Origin: Blautia_A aquisgranensis
Lineage (GTDB): Bacteria > Bacillota > Clostridia > Lachnospirales > Lachnospiraceae
Direction of reading: 5' to 3'
Assembly: GCF_040096615.1 (NCBI RefSeq)
Contig: NZ_JBBMEJ010000001.1
Location: forward strand, 124,001 to 188,000
Length of the DNA: 64,000 nucleotides
Program-made: the position numbers and the translations under genes
Notes under the pieces: model-generated
What the model was told of the DNA's origin: nothing
The model's input: the letters and a program-made list of their open reading frames with translations, nothing else
Database searches by the model: none
In this document: in pieces, positions 1-8,128 of the stretch
Layout of the letters: each line of letters begins with the position of its first letter
Numbering within the stretch: the first letter of the stretch is position 1

Positions 1-366
1 GCCCTGTAAGAGTTTTTCCAGTTTCTGCTCTGCTGTCCGGTCAAACTTGGTTCCCCGAATCAATCCATCTTTCAGGTTACCAAAAGTAATGAGCTTCTGT
101 GAGACCTCTGTGCCATCGGCCATATCCAGATAATGCAACAATGTCAGATAATGCCATTCATCTATGTCTGAGTTAATATAGAATTCAGGAAGTTGAATTT
201 CAATCGTTTCATAAAAACTCATTATCTCAAGTACATTTCGGCTGCTATGAAAAACAGTCCCGCTTTTTGCAGCAATCTCCTCTCCGGAACGATTTTGTAA
301 CCGTTTTACTGCTGCCTGCAACATTTCCTGAAATGCACGATTTTCTGTTTGATTTTTGTATTCCAT
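1..366 (-). CDS. DUF3786-like protein, C-terminus off the window
   Basis: The reading frame is open from an ATG at 364-366 to the left edge, giving 122 codons of the N-terminal part. An AAAGGAGA ribosome binding site precedes the ATG. The visible protein has a segment reading LTLLHYLDMADG followed by ITFGNL and KFDR. That pattern resembles the DUF3786 family of Clostridia and methanogens, whose function is unknown; I recognise it from memory only. No signal peptide or membrane segment is visible. It is divergent from the Rrf2 regulator at 594 and shares with it a control region holding a perfect dyad, so regulation by that protein is a reasonable inference. Only the family name is uncertain; the gene itself is well supported. 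Confidence 0.65.
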   Translation of the reverse strand, partial: MEYKNQTENRAFQEMLQAAVKRLQNRSGEEIAAKSGTVFHSSRNVLEIMSFYETIEIQLPEFYINSDIDEWHYLTLLHYLDMADGTEVSQKLITFGNLKDGLIRGTKFDRTAEQKLEKLLQG

Positions 367-420
367 AAGTTCTCCTTTGCCGTAAGTTTCATTACTGTGT
401 TGACTTTTCCTTTAAATTTC

Positions 421-448
421 ATTATAGTTGTAATTATATTATTTACAA
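421..448 (-). promoter_or_regulatory. Promoter of the DUF3786-like gene
   Basis: On the minus strand a TTGTAA -35 (443-448) is followed after 16 bases by a TATAAT -10 (421-426). It lies about 55 bases upstream of the start codon. The dyad at 471-509 is just upstream of the -35. Confidence 0.55.
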
Positions 449-470
449 TCATCAAAATAAAGAATATGTA

Positions 471-509
471 CAAGTTCTCAACACATTGAAAAGAACTGTT
501 GAGAACTTG
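471..509. promoter_or_regulatory. Perfect 13-bp inverted repeat, candidate Rrf2 operator
   Basis: CAAGTTCTCAACA (471-483) and its exact reverse complement TGTTGAGAACTTG (497-509) are separated by 13 bases. No T-run follows on either strand, so it does not read as a terminator. The right arm overlaps a possible TTGAGA -35 (507-512) for the regulator at 594, whose likely -10 (AAATAT, 530-535) is 17 bases further on. The position between divergent genes suggests an autoregulatory operator. This is inference from position and symmetry. Confidence 0.55.
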
Positions 510-593
510 AGATGTTTTTAACAAGCCAGAAATATTTTGTCTCAAAAATGTGAAAGCAAAATCATTATATCATACTACAAGGAGTTTCTTATC

Positions 594-1043
594 ATGAAAT
601 ATTCAACGAAATTAAGTGATACTGTTCATGTGATGGTTCTGATTGCTATCAACCAGGAAAAATCTCTCTCCAGTGCCTCAATTGCAGAAAGTGTCCATAC
701 AAATCCCGGCTTTGTGCGCCAGCTTATGTTAAAACTAAAAAAAGCCGGACTTATGACCAGTGTAGCCGGACATGCCCGTCCTTCTCTTTCAAAACCAGCC
801 GACCAGATTACATTGCTGGATATTTATAAAGCAGTTGAAGGCGAGAAACCGCTGCTTCATTTAGATACTCATACCAACCCTGATTGTGGCGTTGGCATTA
901 ATATTCAGTTGTCTTTACAGGAATTCTATAATGAAATTCAAAAGGCTGCCGAAGAAAAAATGAATACGATTACTTTACAGGACATCATAAATACCTATTA
1001 TCAGCGAACATCCATGCAGATTGATTTACAGAACATTATATGA
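594..1043 (+). CDS. Rrf2 family transcriptional regulator
   Basis: A 149-residue protein with the Rrf2 layout: an N-terminal winged helix (KYSTKLSDTVHVMVLI, then SASIAESVHTNPGFVRQLMLKLKKAGL) and the typical ITLLDIYKAVEG linker. There is one cysteine, in NPDCGVGINI, not the three-cysteine cluster of IscR/NsrR. It is therefore closer to the YwnA-like group, which does not need an iron-sulfur cluster. The start at 594 was chosen because AAGGAG (579-584) sits 9 bases upstream; the longer frame from 537 lacks such a site. It probably represses itself and the divergent gene through the 471-509 dyad. The effector is unknown. Confidence 0.85.
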   Translation: MKYSTKLSDTVHVMVLIAINQEKSLSSASIAESVHTNPGFVRQLMLKLKKAGLMTSVAGHARPSLSKPADQITLLDIYKAVEGEKPLLHLDTHTNPDCGVGINIQLSLQEFYNEIQKAAEEKMNTITLQDIINTYYQRTSMQIDLQNII

Positions 1044-1056
1044 CAGGAGAATGTTC

Positions 1057-1415
1057 TTATGTACCTTCAGCAGATACGAAATGCCACCATTTTTTTATGT
1101 TATAGTGGAAAAAAATTTTTAATTGATCCTGTATTAACGCCAAAAGGAAGCTGGTCTCTTTGTTCTCTGAACCGTTATCTGCTGATGCTTTTTCCAGTAA
1201 AAGATTTCTGATTTCATCCGTAAACTGTGGAATTTCAATATCTTCATTTGCAAACAACCCACCATTTACATATGGGAACTGTGCCAGAAATTCTTCCATA
1301 TATGGATCTCTGTCTTCTGGTTTTGTATCAGGCACCTGGAACAGCTCAATCACAGCTTTTCTCATGTGCCTTGTATCAAACCCTTCCAGATAATCATGGA
1401 ATATAGATTAGTTTT
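1057..1415 (-). pseudogene. Remnant of an MmeI-like type IIG DNA methyltransferase
   Basis: The minus-strand frame contains FHDYLEGFDTRHMRKAVIEL followed by FPYVNGGLFANE, IPQF and LLLEKAS. These match the middle of large MmeI-like restriction-methyltransferases (VNGGLF then IPxF), which are several hundred residues longer. A TAA stop lies in frame just upstream (about 1416). After about residue 65 the conserved DWS/IFG block expected next is missing, and the frame runs into unrelated sequence ending at 1057. Both ends are therefore lost and only about 70 recognisable codons remain. It is a relic of a restriction-modification gene. Confidence 0.6.
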
Positions 1416-1719
1416 TAAGTTAATAATTTGATTTTTGAAATTATGGTGATCTGATGAAACCGCTGATAATTTGAGTAACTTCGCTGAAGATTGCAAGTCT
1501 TTGCTTTTACTCAGTTTTTCCTTACTCAATACTCAATTTGAGGAGATTCTTGGTGATTTCCAGCGATGCTTGGCGGTATTCAGGACTTTTTTAGAAAAAT
1601 ATAGAAAAAAGCCCCGAAAACCTTATAATCACTGTGAAACGTAGTGTTTATAAGGCTTTCAGAGCCTTTAAATACTTAAATTCAGACTTATTAATATAAT
1701 GAAAACTTAAGTTAATGGA
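1416..1719. other. Gene-free gap downstream of tsf
   Basis: No coding potential is visible on either strand. The gap contains the hairpin listed at 1621-1655 and otherwise AT-rich, unstructured sequence, plausibly decayed DNA next to the methyltransferase remnant. Confidence 0.5.
1621..1655 (-). terminator. Hairpin downstream of tsf, terminator-like
   Basis: CCTTATAATCACT and AGTGTTTATAAGG form a 13-bp stem with one mismatch around a 9-base loop. On the minus strand the hairpin is followed by GTTTTCGGGGCTTTTTT, which ends in a T-run and can pair back to the AAGCC upstream. It lies about 65 bases past the tsf stop, so it can end the rpsB-tsf transcript. A role as an old recombination site cannot be excluded. 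Confidence 0.5.
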
Positions 1720-2658
1720 TTATTTACCCATCTGTTTTGCAACTTCCTCAGCGAAGTTCTCTTCTTTCTTCTCAAGACCATCGCCTGTCTCGTAGCGAAC
1801 GAAGCCTTTGATCTGGATCTTAGCGCCGTTCTCTTTTGCTACCTGCTCTACGTATTTAGCAACAGACTGTTTTCCGTCCTCTGCTTTTACGTATGTCTGG
1901 TCAAGAAGGCAGATCTCTTTCAGCTCTTTCTTGATACGGCCTGTGATCATTCCCTCGATAACCTTAGCCGGTTTCTGAGATTCCTTCGGGTCGTTCTGGA
2001 TCTGAGCCATAAGGATCTCTTTCTCATGCTCAATGTACTCAGCGCTTACTTCTTTGTCGCTTGTGTACTGCGGTTTCAGAGCTGCGATCTGCATAGCTAC
2101 ATTCTTAGCCATCTCTTTAACAGCATCGTTAACAACATCTGTCTCAACGTCTACAAGAACACCGATCTTTCCACCCATATGAGTGTAGGAAGCGATGAAT
2201 CCGTTCTGCTCCTCAACCTGAGCAAATCTACGGATGTTCATGTTCTCGCCGATTACTGCGATCTGAGCTGCAAGAGCCTCTTTTACAGTCTTAGTTGTAT
2301 CAAGTGCCCATGCCTCAGCAAGGAAAGCATCGATATCAGCTGCTGTTGTGTTAAGTGCCTGTGCTGCAACATCTGCAACATAGCCCTGGAACTTCTCGTT
2401 CTTTGCAACGAAGTCTGTTTCAGCATTAACCTCAACAACGACTGCTTTCTTTCCATCCTCTGTTACCAGAGTTTTGCAAAGACCCTCTGCTGCGATACGG
2501 CTTGCTTTCTTCTGTGCTGTAGCAAGACCTTTCTCACGCAGGAACTCAACTGCTTTATCCATATCGCCTTCTGTAGCTGTAAGAGCTTTCTTACAATCCA
2601 TCATTCCGGCGCCGGTCATCTCTCTTAACTCTTTTACCTGTGCTGCTGTAATAGCCAT
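1720..2658 (-). CDS. tsf: Elongation factor Ts
   Basis: EF-Ts of 312 residues, the nucleotide exchange factor that recycles EF-Tu-GDP during translation. The N-terminal UBA-like module reads MAITAAQVKELREMTGAGMMDCKKAL, and the TDFVAKNEKF motif that contacts EF-Tu follows near residue 80. The length is normal for Clostridia. The start is preceded by AGGAGGAAA. It lies 36 bases downstream of rpsB in the usual rpsB-tsf operon and is probably cotranscribed from the promoter at 3560-3589. Confidence 0.98.
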   Translation of the reverse strand: MAITAAQVKELREMTGAGMMDCKKALTATEGDMDKAVEFLREKGLATAQKKASRIAAEGLCKTLVTEDGKKAVVVEVNAETDFVAKNEKFQGYVADVAAQALNTTAADIDAFLAEAWALDTTKTVKEALAAQIAVIGENMNIRRFAQVEEQNGFIASYTHMGGKIGVLVDVETDVVNDAVKEMAKNVAMQIAALKPQYTSDKEVSAEYIEHEKEILMAQIQNDPKESQKPAKVIEGMITGRIKKELKEICLLDQTYVKAEDGKQSVAKYVEQVAKENGAKIQIKGFVRYETGDGLEKKEENFAEEVAKQMGK

Positions 2659-2694
2659 TGTTTGTTTCCTCCTGAAATATTCTGTTTATACGAA

Positions 2695-3438
2695 TTATTC
2701 CTCTGTAGCTGCAAACTCCTCAGACTCAGCCTCGATCTCGCCGTCTGCCTCAGCAGTTCCCTGCTTAGCCTCGATAACAGCGTCAGCCATCTTGGAAACG
2801 ATGAGTTTTACTGCACGGATAGCATCGTCATTTCCCGGGATCACATAGTCAAGCTCTTCCGGATCACAGTTTGTATCGCAGATACCGATAAGCGGGATTC
2901 CAAGTGTATGAGCCTCCTGTACGCAGATTCTCTCTTTCTTAGGATCTACGATAAAGATAGCATCCGGGATTCTCTTCATCTCTTTGATTCCGCCAAGGTT
3001 CTTCTGAAGTTTAGCAAGCTCTTTGCGAAGCTCGATTACTTCTTTCTTAGGAAGTACGTCAAATGTTCCGTCAGCTTCCATTGTCTCGATCTCTTTCAGT
3101 CTTGCGATACGGCTCTGGATTGTCTTGAAGTTTGTAAGCATACCACCAAGCCATCTCTCATTTACGAAGAACTCTCCACAACGCTCTGCCTCTGTACGGA
3201 TAGCATCCTGAGCCTGTTTCTTAGTTCCTACGAAAAGGATGTGTCCACCGTTGGCAACGATATCTGCTACTGCATTGTAAGCATCGTCAACCATTCCTAC
3301 AGACTGCTGAAGATCGATGATATAGATACCATTTCTCTCTGTGTAGATGTACGGAGCCATTTTAGGGTTCCATCTTCTTGTCTGATGTCCGAAATGAACA
3401 CCTGCCTCTAAAAGCTGCTTCATTGAAATAACGCTCAT
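2695..3438 (-). CDS. rpsB: 30S ribosomal protein S2
   Basis: S2 of 247 residues, needed for S1 docking and small subunit function. The family N-terminus MSVISMKQLLEAGVHFGHQTRRWNPKM is cut only for brevity in databases and is complete here; VGTKKQAQDAI and the ERWLGGMLTN motif follow. An AAAAAGGAG site lies 7-11 bases before the ATG. The C-terminal tail is short and acidic. It heads the rpsB-tsf operon behind an unusually structured leader of about 115 bases. Confidence 0.98.
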   Translation of the reverse strand: MSVISMKQLLEAGVHFGHQTRRWNPKMAPYIYTERNGIYIIDLQQSVGMVDDAYNAVADIVANGGHILFVGTKKQAQDAIRTEAERCGEFFVNERWLGGMLTNFKTIQSRIARLKEIETMEADGTFDVLPKKEVIELRKELAKLQKNLGGIKEMKRIPDAIFIVDPKKERICVQEAHTLGIPLIGICDTNCDPEELDYVIPGNDDAIRAVKLIVSKMADAVIEAKQGTAEADGEIEAESEEFAATEE

Positions 3439-3552
3439 GTCTTTTCTCCTTTTTGGTTAAATTCTTCCGCACAGGTCGCCTTCTCTCTGGACCCATCCTC
3501 ACACCGTAGGGCACCATCCTTATAGAATCGCCGTGCGTGCTTATTTTTGCAA
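3439..3552 (-). promoter_or_regulatory. Structured 5' leader of rpsB
   Basis: Between the predicted start of transcription (about 3552) and the rpsB ATG lie about 114 bases with clear pairing potential. CCGTGCG at 3531-3537 can pair with CGCACAGG at 3468-3475 (one bulge), closing a domain that contains GGTGCCC and GGGTCC elements. Ribosomal protein operons are often autoregulated through such leaders. I do not recognise this one as a named leader family, so its role is inference. Confidence 0.45.
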
Positions 3553-3559
3553 CTTCTGA

Positions 3560-3589
3560 ATTATAGCATAGGAAATCCCCTTATGTAAA
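3560..3589 (-). promoter_or_regulatory. Promoter of rpsB-tsf
   Basis: The -10 is TATAAT (3560-3565) and the -35 is TTTACA (3584-3589) with an 18-base spacer; TTACAT with 17 bases is the alternative. The -35 region sits inside a GGGGATTT/AAATCCCC inverted repeat (3573-3597) that may also stop transcription from the pseudouridine synthase gene upstream. Confidence 0.7.
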
Positions 3590-3617
3590 GGGGATTTTTC
3601 CAATTTTTTTCTGTTTT

Positions 3618-4385
3618 TCAGCGGTTCCCGGCAGATTTCAGAAGCTCCAGCTCTTTTTCGGTGAGCAGACGATATTTTCCTGTCGGAAGATCCGCCGGGA
3701 GCGCCAGCGGTCCCATGGAAAGCCTTTTGAGATAGGTAACTTTTTTTCCCAGTGCTTCCATCATCCGTTTCACCTGATGAAATTTTCCTTCATGGATGGT
3801 AAGGCGGATCTCGGATTCCCATCTCTTACCGTTTTCCTCCGATCCTGTGTCGGATTCCCAGGTGGAAAGGATCTCAAGCCTTGCCGGGCGTGTGAGATCC
3901 TTTTCCCCGATATCCACTCCTTCTGCCAGCGCCCTGGCATCTTCTTCTGTCACTTTTCCGGATACCTTTGCATAGTAAGTCTTATCCACGTGTTTCTTCG
4001 GAGAAAGAAGCTCATGTGCAAGAGGACCGTCGTCTGTGATCAGAAGGAAACCTTCTGTATCTTTATCCAGACGCCCTACCGGAAAAAGTCCCTTTCTTCT
4101 ATCTTTCTCTTCAATATAGTCGAGAACCGTTTTATCTCTGGAGTCCTCCGTTGCGCTGACACAGCCTGCCGGCTTGTTAAAAAGATAGTATACATATTCC
4201 GGTGCAGCATGAATTTCCTGCCCGTTCATAACCACCTGATCTTCTTTTGTTACTTTCAGTTCCGGTTTCTTCACAGATTTCCCGTTAACCTGCACCTGAC
4301 CCTTCTGTATGTATTTTTTTACCTCGCTTCGTGTACCTGCGCCGGCATCTGCCAGAAATTTATCCAGCCGGACTGGTTTTTCCAT
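3618..4385 (-). CDS. RsuA/RluB-family rRNA pseudouridine synthase
   Basis: A 255-residue protein. It has an N-terminal S4 RNA-binding domain (RLDKFLADAGAGTRSEVKKYI, then VQVNGKSV) and a catalytic domain with GRLDKDTEGFLLITDDG, where the aspartate of GRLDKDT is the catalytic residue of the family. It converts a specific uridine to pseudouridine; RsuA acts on 16S U516 and RluB on 23S U2605. The short form and the S4 domain favour RsuA-like activity, but the target is not provable here. Its ATG overlaps the stop of the upstream permease by one base (TAATG), so it is translationally coupled to the GntR/ABC operon, an odd partner. Confidence 0.9.
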   Translation of the reverse strand: MEKPVRLDKFLADAGAGTRSEVKKYIQKGQVQVNGKSVKKPELKVTKEDQVVMNGQEIHAAPEYVYYLFNKPAGCVSATEDSRDKTVLDYIEEKDRRKGLFPVGRLDKDTEGFLLITDDGPLAHELLSPKKHVDKTYYAKVSGKVTEEDARALAEGVDIGEKDLTRPARLEILSTWESDTGSEENGKRWESEIRLTIHEGKFHQVKRMMEALGKKVTYLKRLSMGPLALPADLPTGKYRLLTEKELELLKSAGNR

Positions 4386-6568
4386 TAATCATTTACCTCC
4401 CATTCTGTTACATGGGCTGCCTTTGCATCTGCTCTGATGAAATCCGGGATCTCACCGGCAAATGTCATATAAAGTCCGGAATCTCCGTCGGTGCTCTCCT
4501 GTCCTTCCAAAACCACTTCCATTGTGACATCTGCATTCCAGATAGTCCATCCGTTTACCAGCTGTGATGGGCGGATACACTTTTTCAGGGCTTCCAGCTG
4601 TTCCTTTTTATCGTAACGGACTTTATAACCGTTCTCTGTTTCTTCAAGATCCGAAACAGGCTCAATGTCGGAAAAAACCTCATCATCTTCGCCGGCAGCT
4701 TCGGAGCTGAAGTAATAAACATCAATATACTCAACAGACAGCTCATCCATGGAAAGAGGATATCCTGTTTCTTCCAAAATTGCAAGTGTTCTCTTATATA
4801 CCGGATACACCAGAACGGAGGTAGACACCCTCTCTCCTTCCTGAACAGCCGGTACATTCATTCCCCATTCATCCATGTATCCTTCTGACGGAATTCCCGC
4901 ATAATCGAACATCAGCATTGCGCATGGCTGGTCTTTTACTGTCTGACCGCCGTTTTCCAAAATGTCCTTTCTCAGCGCCTCTGCCAGCGCCTGACGCTTC
5001 TCTGCATTTTTCTCAAATAATGTTTGAATATCTCCGTCACAGAAAGTACCGGTGACCTCTTTCAGATACTGTTTGTCCAGCTGGAAAAATGAATATCTGT
5101 CTTCTTTCCATGTCTGCTCATCATACAGGGCTTCCATAAGATTCTGCGCCTGTGCAGAGGATACACTATAGCTTCTGCATACACTGAATCCCTGTTTATT
5201 TATGTAGCGTACATACATTCGTTTTCCTGGTTTTTTTCCTTTTTCATTCTGAATCCTGATATCCTTCAGACTGTTATATAATGCTTTACTTTTCATCACC
5301 GGCTGATCCAGCAGACCAGAACTATTGTCTGAGGTGGCAGTATACCGGATCTTATAGATTCCGTCTTCTTTTTTTTCTACATTGCAAAGCTGCTCTGTAT
5401 ATGAGAAATTGCTTACATTTATCACAACTCCCTGAAGATTGTCATAAGCCGGAAAATAACTGTCATATCCCAGAAGATCCATTTTCATGGTCAGTGCACA
5501 GATTGCCACGAATCCTCCAAAGATCATAAGCTGCACTTTTCTGAGGAAAAATCTGTGAAAATCCATTTCGTAGATCACTTCCAGAATTCCATGGACCAGG
5601 ATCGTTCCCAGTATCATTCCGAAGATCCACCATGCTGTTTTGGATGAATCTTCCGGGATCATATAAAAGATCAGACCGATACCCAGACCGGAAGGTATTG
5701 TGATCATGGCACTTAAGACCGGTTCCATCCAGGTATATGCCAGTGCTTTTCCGGTATTTTCTGATCTCCGTCTGCAAAACGCCATCCATGATAATACTGC
5801 CATCATCAGCAACATAAGAATCAGTATCATTAACTGTTTTCCATAGTTCCCGCTGCTGTATTTATCCATAAAGCTCACAATCACCATAAGGGGAGAACCC
5901 AGATCCCGCACTGCTGCCAGAATCCCGTAACTACCTTCGTACCAGGTATCAAAAAATAAAAGTCCGCTTATCTGCAGCATCACTGTAAGAACGATACTGT
6001 ATGTAAACAGCCCTGCCCATGCAAGTGCTCCCATCAGCATGGTACCGGTGCAGGCGATCACCAGCACTGTGGAAAAATACACCAGAAGATACATCAGGAA
6101 ATGGATTACCAACAGTATCAGTGCCTTTTTCATGATGGAGAGGCTATAATATCCTCTGGCTGCTCCGATGCATACTGCAGCGAATTCCATGATTATATAT
6201 GGAATCAGATAATAAAGAACAGCCAGTAATACTCTGTGCAAAAACAGTGCACTTCTCCTTACCGGAAGGCTGTGATAAAAATCCACTTTTCTTGGAGAAT
6301 ACAGATACCAGAATCCGCTTACTGCAGCCAAAAATGCTGTTACTGCAGCAACAATCGCTCCCATTGTAAGAAAATCACTGCTCCACAAGCTTGAATACAG
6401 ATAGGCAAGCTGACTCTGAGTGTAGCTGCGCTCATTCCATTTTCCCATCAGAATAAGTTCCGCTACCGGAAATGCAAGAAGAAATGCGATCATGGCAAAT
6501 GCAGGAATCCACCTCTGTCCTTTTGAAGAATTTTTGATATATTCACTAGAATAAATTTTTGACTTCAT
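4385..6568 (-). CDS. ABC transporter permease, large, with extracytoplasmic domain
   Basis: A 727-residue membrane protein. The first half has about ten hydrophobic segments (for example FAMIAFLLAFPVAELIL, FLTMGAIVAAVTAFLAAVSG). The second half, from about residue 370, is soluble and probably extracytoplasmic. The layout matches permeases paired with YtrA-type GntR regulators; some carry a domain named DUF6449, which I recall but cannot check. The start at 6568 is chosen because GGAGGTGG lies 6-8 bases upstream. It overlaps the ATPase gene by 23 bases. The pair likely exports or senses an amphipathic compound; the substrate is unknown. Confidence 0.85.
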   Translation of the reverse strand: MKSKIYSSEYIKNSSKGQRWIPAFAMIAFLLAFPVAELILMGKWNERSYTQSQLAYLYSSLWSSDFLTMGAIVAAVTAFLAAVSGFWYLYSPRKVDFYHSLPVRRSALFLHRVLLAVLYYLIPYIIMEFAAVCIGAARGYYSLSIMKKALILLVIHFLMYLLVYFSTVLVIACTGTMLMGALAWAGLFTYSIVLTVMLQISGLLFFDTWYEGSYGILAAVRDLGSPLMVIVSFMDKYSSGNYGKQLMILILMLLMMAVLSWMAFCRRRSENTGKALAYTWMEPVLSAMITIPSGLGIGLIFYMIPEDSSKTAWWIFGMILGTILVHGILEVIYEMDFHRFFLRKVQLMIFGGFVAICALTMKMDLLGYDSYFPAYDNLQGVVINVSNFSYTEQLCNVEKKEDGIYKIRYTATSDNSSGLLDQPVMKSKALYNSLKDIRIQNEKGKKPGKRMYVRYINKQGFSVCRSYSVSSAQAQNLMEALYDEQTWKEDRYSFFQLDKQYLKEVTGTFCDGDIQTLFEKNAEKRQALAEALRKDILENGGQTVKDQPCAMLMFDYAGIPSEGYMDEWGMNVPAVQEGERVSTSVLVYPVYKRTLAILEETGYPLSMDELSVEYIDVYYFSSEAAGEDDEVFSDIEPVSDLEETENGYKVRYDKKEQLEALKKCIRPSQLVNGWTIWNADVTMEVVLEGQESTDGDSGLYMTFAGEIPDFIRADAKAAHVTEWEVND

Positions 6569-7445
6569 AGCCTGCCACCTCCGTTTCACTGATAAAAATT
6601 TCCTCCAGAGTCAGTGGAAGTATCTCACAGAAAAGAGGATTTTTCGCCTGAACGCGCTCCACGATCTCTGTTCTTGTACCTCTTACCGTAAGAAGTAAAA
6701 GGGAACCCTGATGTTCTGTCTTAAGAACGTCCAGTTCTTTTATCAGCATTTCTTCTTTTGACTTGTCTGTAAGTACACACTGTATCTTATGAATATGGAA
6801 TTTCATATCTTCCAGATCTCTGGAGAGAAGAATTCCGCCCTTATGAAGAAGGCCGATATGATCACAGATATCTTCCAGCTCACGGAGATTATGAGAGGCG
6901 ATCACAGGTGTAAATTCCCGGTTCATGATCTCCGATGCAAAAAGGCTCTTTACTGCCTGGCGCATTACCGGATCCAGTCCGTCAAAGGTTTCATCGCAGT
7001 ACAGATATTTCGTTCCTGCACAGATTCCCAGTATTACAAGAAGCTGTTTTTTCATTCCTTTGGAAAAAGTACTGATCTTTCTTTTTTTATCCAGATGAAA
7101 CTGTTTTATCAGCTTCTCAAACTGTTCCTGACGAAATCCCGGGTAAAAACATCTGTAATACTCTGTCATATCAGAAGCTGTATAGTTAGCCGGGATGTAG
7201 GCATCATCCGGTATGTAAAAAAACTGCTCCTTTATCTTCTCATTTTCAAAAACCGGCTGTTCATCGAGCAGTACCTCTCCGCTGTCCTGACAGATGATTC
7301 CTGCCATGATACGTAATAGGGTGCTCTTTCCTGCTCCATTGGAACCGATAAGTCCGAACACTTCATGTTCTCCGATATCCATGCTTACCTGATTTACTGC
7401 CTGCACTTTACCGAATGCCTTGCTGCAGTTTCTGATCTCAATCAT
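6546..7445 (-). CDS. ABC transporter ATP-binding protein (YtrB-like)
   Basis: A 299-residue ATPase. It has Walker A GSNGAGKST near residue 37, an FSKGMKKQL signature near 128, and YCDETFDGLDP as Walker B with the D-loop. The C-terminal 80 residues are the extra domain common in drug/antibiotic-type ABC ATPases. It couples ATP hydrolysis to the adjoining permease. The start overlaps the end of the GntR gene by 8 bases and its own end overlaps the permease start by 23, so the three genes are one tightly coupled operon. Confidence 0.95.
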   Translation of the reverse strand: MIEIRNCSKAFGKVQAVNQVSMDIGEHEVFGLIGSNGAGKSTLLRIMAGIICQDSGEVLLDEQPVFENEKIKEQFFYIPDDAYIPANYTASDMTEYYRCFYPGFRQEQFEKLIKQFHLDKKRKISTFSKGMKKQLLVILGICAGTKYLYCDETFDGLDPVMRQAVKSLFASEIMNREFTPVIASHNLRELEDICDHIGLLHKGGILLSRDLEDMKFHIHKIQCVLTDKSKEEMLIKELDVLKTEHQGSLLLLTVRGTRTEIVERVQAKNPLFCEILPLTLEEIFISETEVAGYEVKNLF

Positions 7446-7812
7446 TGTCTCCCTCCTTGTAGCATTCTCTGATCACTTGTATAATTTCCTCTTCTTCTAT
7501 GCCGAAAGTTCTGCACTTCTCTGTCGTTTCTCTCAGCTCACGCAAAATTTCTTCCATTCCGATCCGCCGTATCTCGCTGCTGCCTGTAACAAAACTGCCT
7601 CTTCCTTTCACCGGATAGATCAGTCCCTGCTGCTCCAGTTCCATATAGGCACGCTGGATGGTATTGGGATTGATTGACAATTCCATGGCCAGCTGGCGGA
7701 CTGACGGCATTCTGGAATCTGGTTCCATTGCCCCCGACAGGATCAGCAGCCGGAATTTTTCCAAAATCTGTTCATAGATCGGCCGCCTGTCCTGATAATC
7801 CAAGAATAGCAT
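7438..7812 (-). CDS. GntR family regulator, YtrA subfamily
   Basis: A 124-residue protein with the short YtrA form. A GntR winged helix (DYQDRRPIYEQILEKF, SRMPSVRQLAMELSINPNTIQRAYMELEQQGLI) is followed by a C-terminal tail of only about 50 residues, too small for an FadR/HutC ligand domain. YtrA proteins repress their own ABC operon and are relieved by cell-envelope-active compounds. The perfect inverted repeat at 7844-7870, on top of the predicted start of transcription, is the likely operator. It is first in the operon with the ATPase and permease genes. Confidence 0.93.
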   Translation of the reverse strand: MLFLDYQDRRPIYEQILEKFRLLILSGAMEPDSRMPSVRQLAMELSINPNTIQRAYMELEQQGLIYPVKGRGSFVTGSSEIRRIGMEEILRELRETTEKCRTFGIEEEEIIQVIRECYKEGDND

Positions 7813-7843
7813 ATGACACTCCTTTCTCTGTAATATGTGTATT

Positions 7844-7899
7844 AAGTGTATTAATCTTTTTAATACACTTATATTAGCATGTATGAGTTTAAACTACAA
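7844..7899 (-). promoter_or_regulatory. Promoter and operator of the GntR/ABC operon
   Basis: On the minus strand the -35 TTGTAG (7894-7899) and -10 TAATAT (7871-7876) are 17 bases apart. Just downstream, AAGTGTATTAA (7844-7854) and TTAATACACTT (7860-7870) form an exact 11-bp inverted repeat with a 5-base spacer, covering the expected +1. This spacing and position are typical of YtrA operators, so autorepression is likely. Confidence 0.8.
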
Positions 7900-8013
7900 T
7901 ATGCCTGGTCTTAAATAAATATAAAAAATATATAAACTACCATAACAGTTCCATTTTCCCTACCCGCTGTTTATTATTTTTCGTAATTAAAACATTGAAA
8001 TCATCTGATTCAT

Positions 8014-8098
8014 AAAAAAAGAATCTGCCGCCAGATAAGTATACATAAATGTACCTGAATTTCCAGGTACTTATCCTTCTGATGCAGATTCTTTTTTT
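8014..8098. terminator. Bidirectional terminator after the CPBP gene
   Basis: AAAAAAAGAATCTGC (8014-8028) pairs with GCAGATTCTTTTTTT (8084-8098), with a nested GTACCTG/CAGGTAC hairpin inside. A-tract and T-tract flank it, so it works in both directions. It ends the CPBP transcript. The rest of the 7900-8128 gap shows no gene. Confidence 0.85.
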
Positions 8099-8128
8099 TA
8101 TGTTAATTTTCAGTTATCTTTTCACGGA

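Noticed and set aside
1620..1634. AACCTTATAATCA shared with the integrase end (near 48451), as a possible att core
   Set aside because: A 13-base match is expected many times by chance in a window of this size, and Tn916-type integrases do not need such homology.
2026..2628. Long plus-strand open frame opposite tsf
   Set aside because: It is antisense to a certain gene, has cysteine-rich composition typical of codon mirror images, and lacks a ribosome site.
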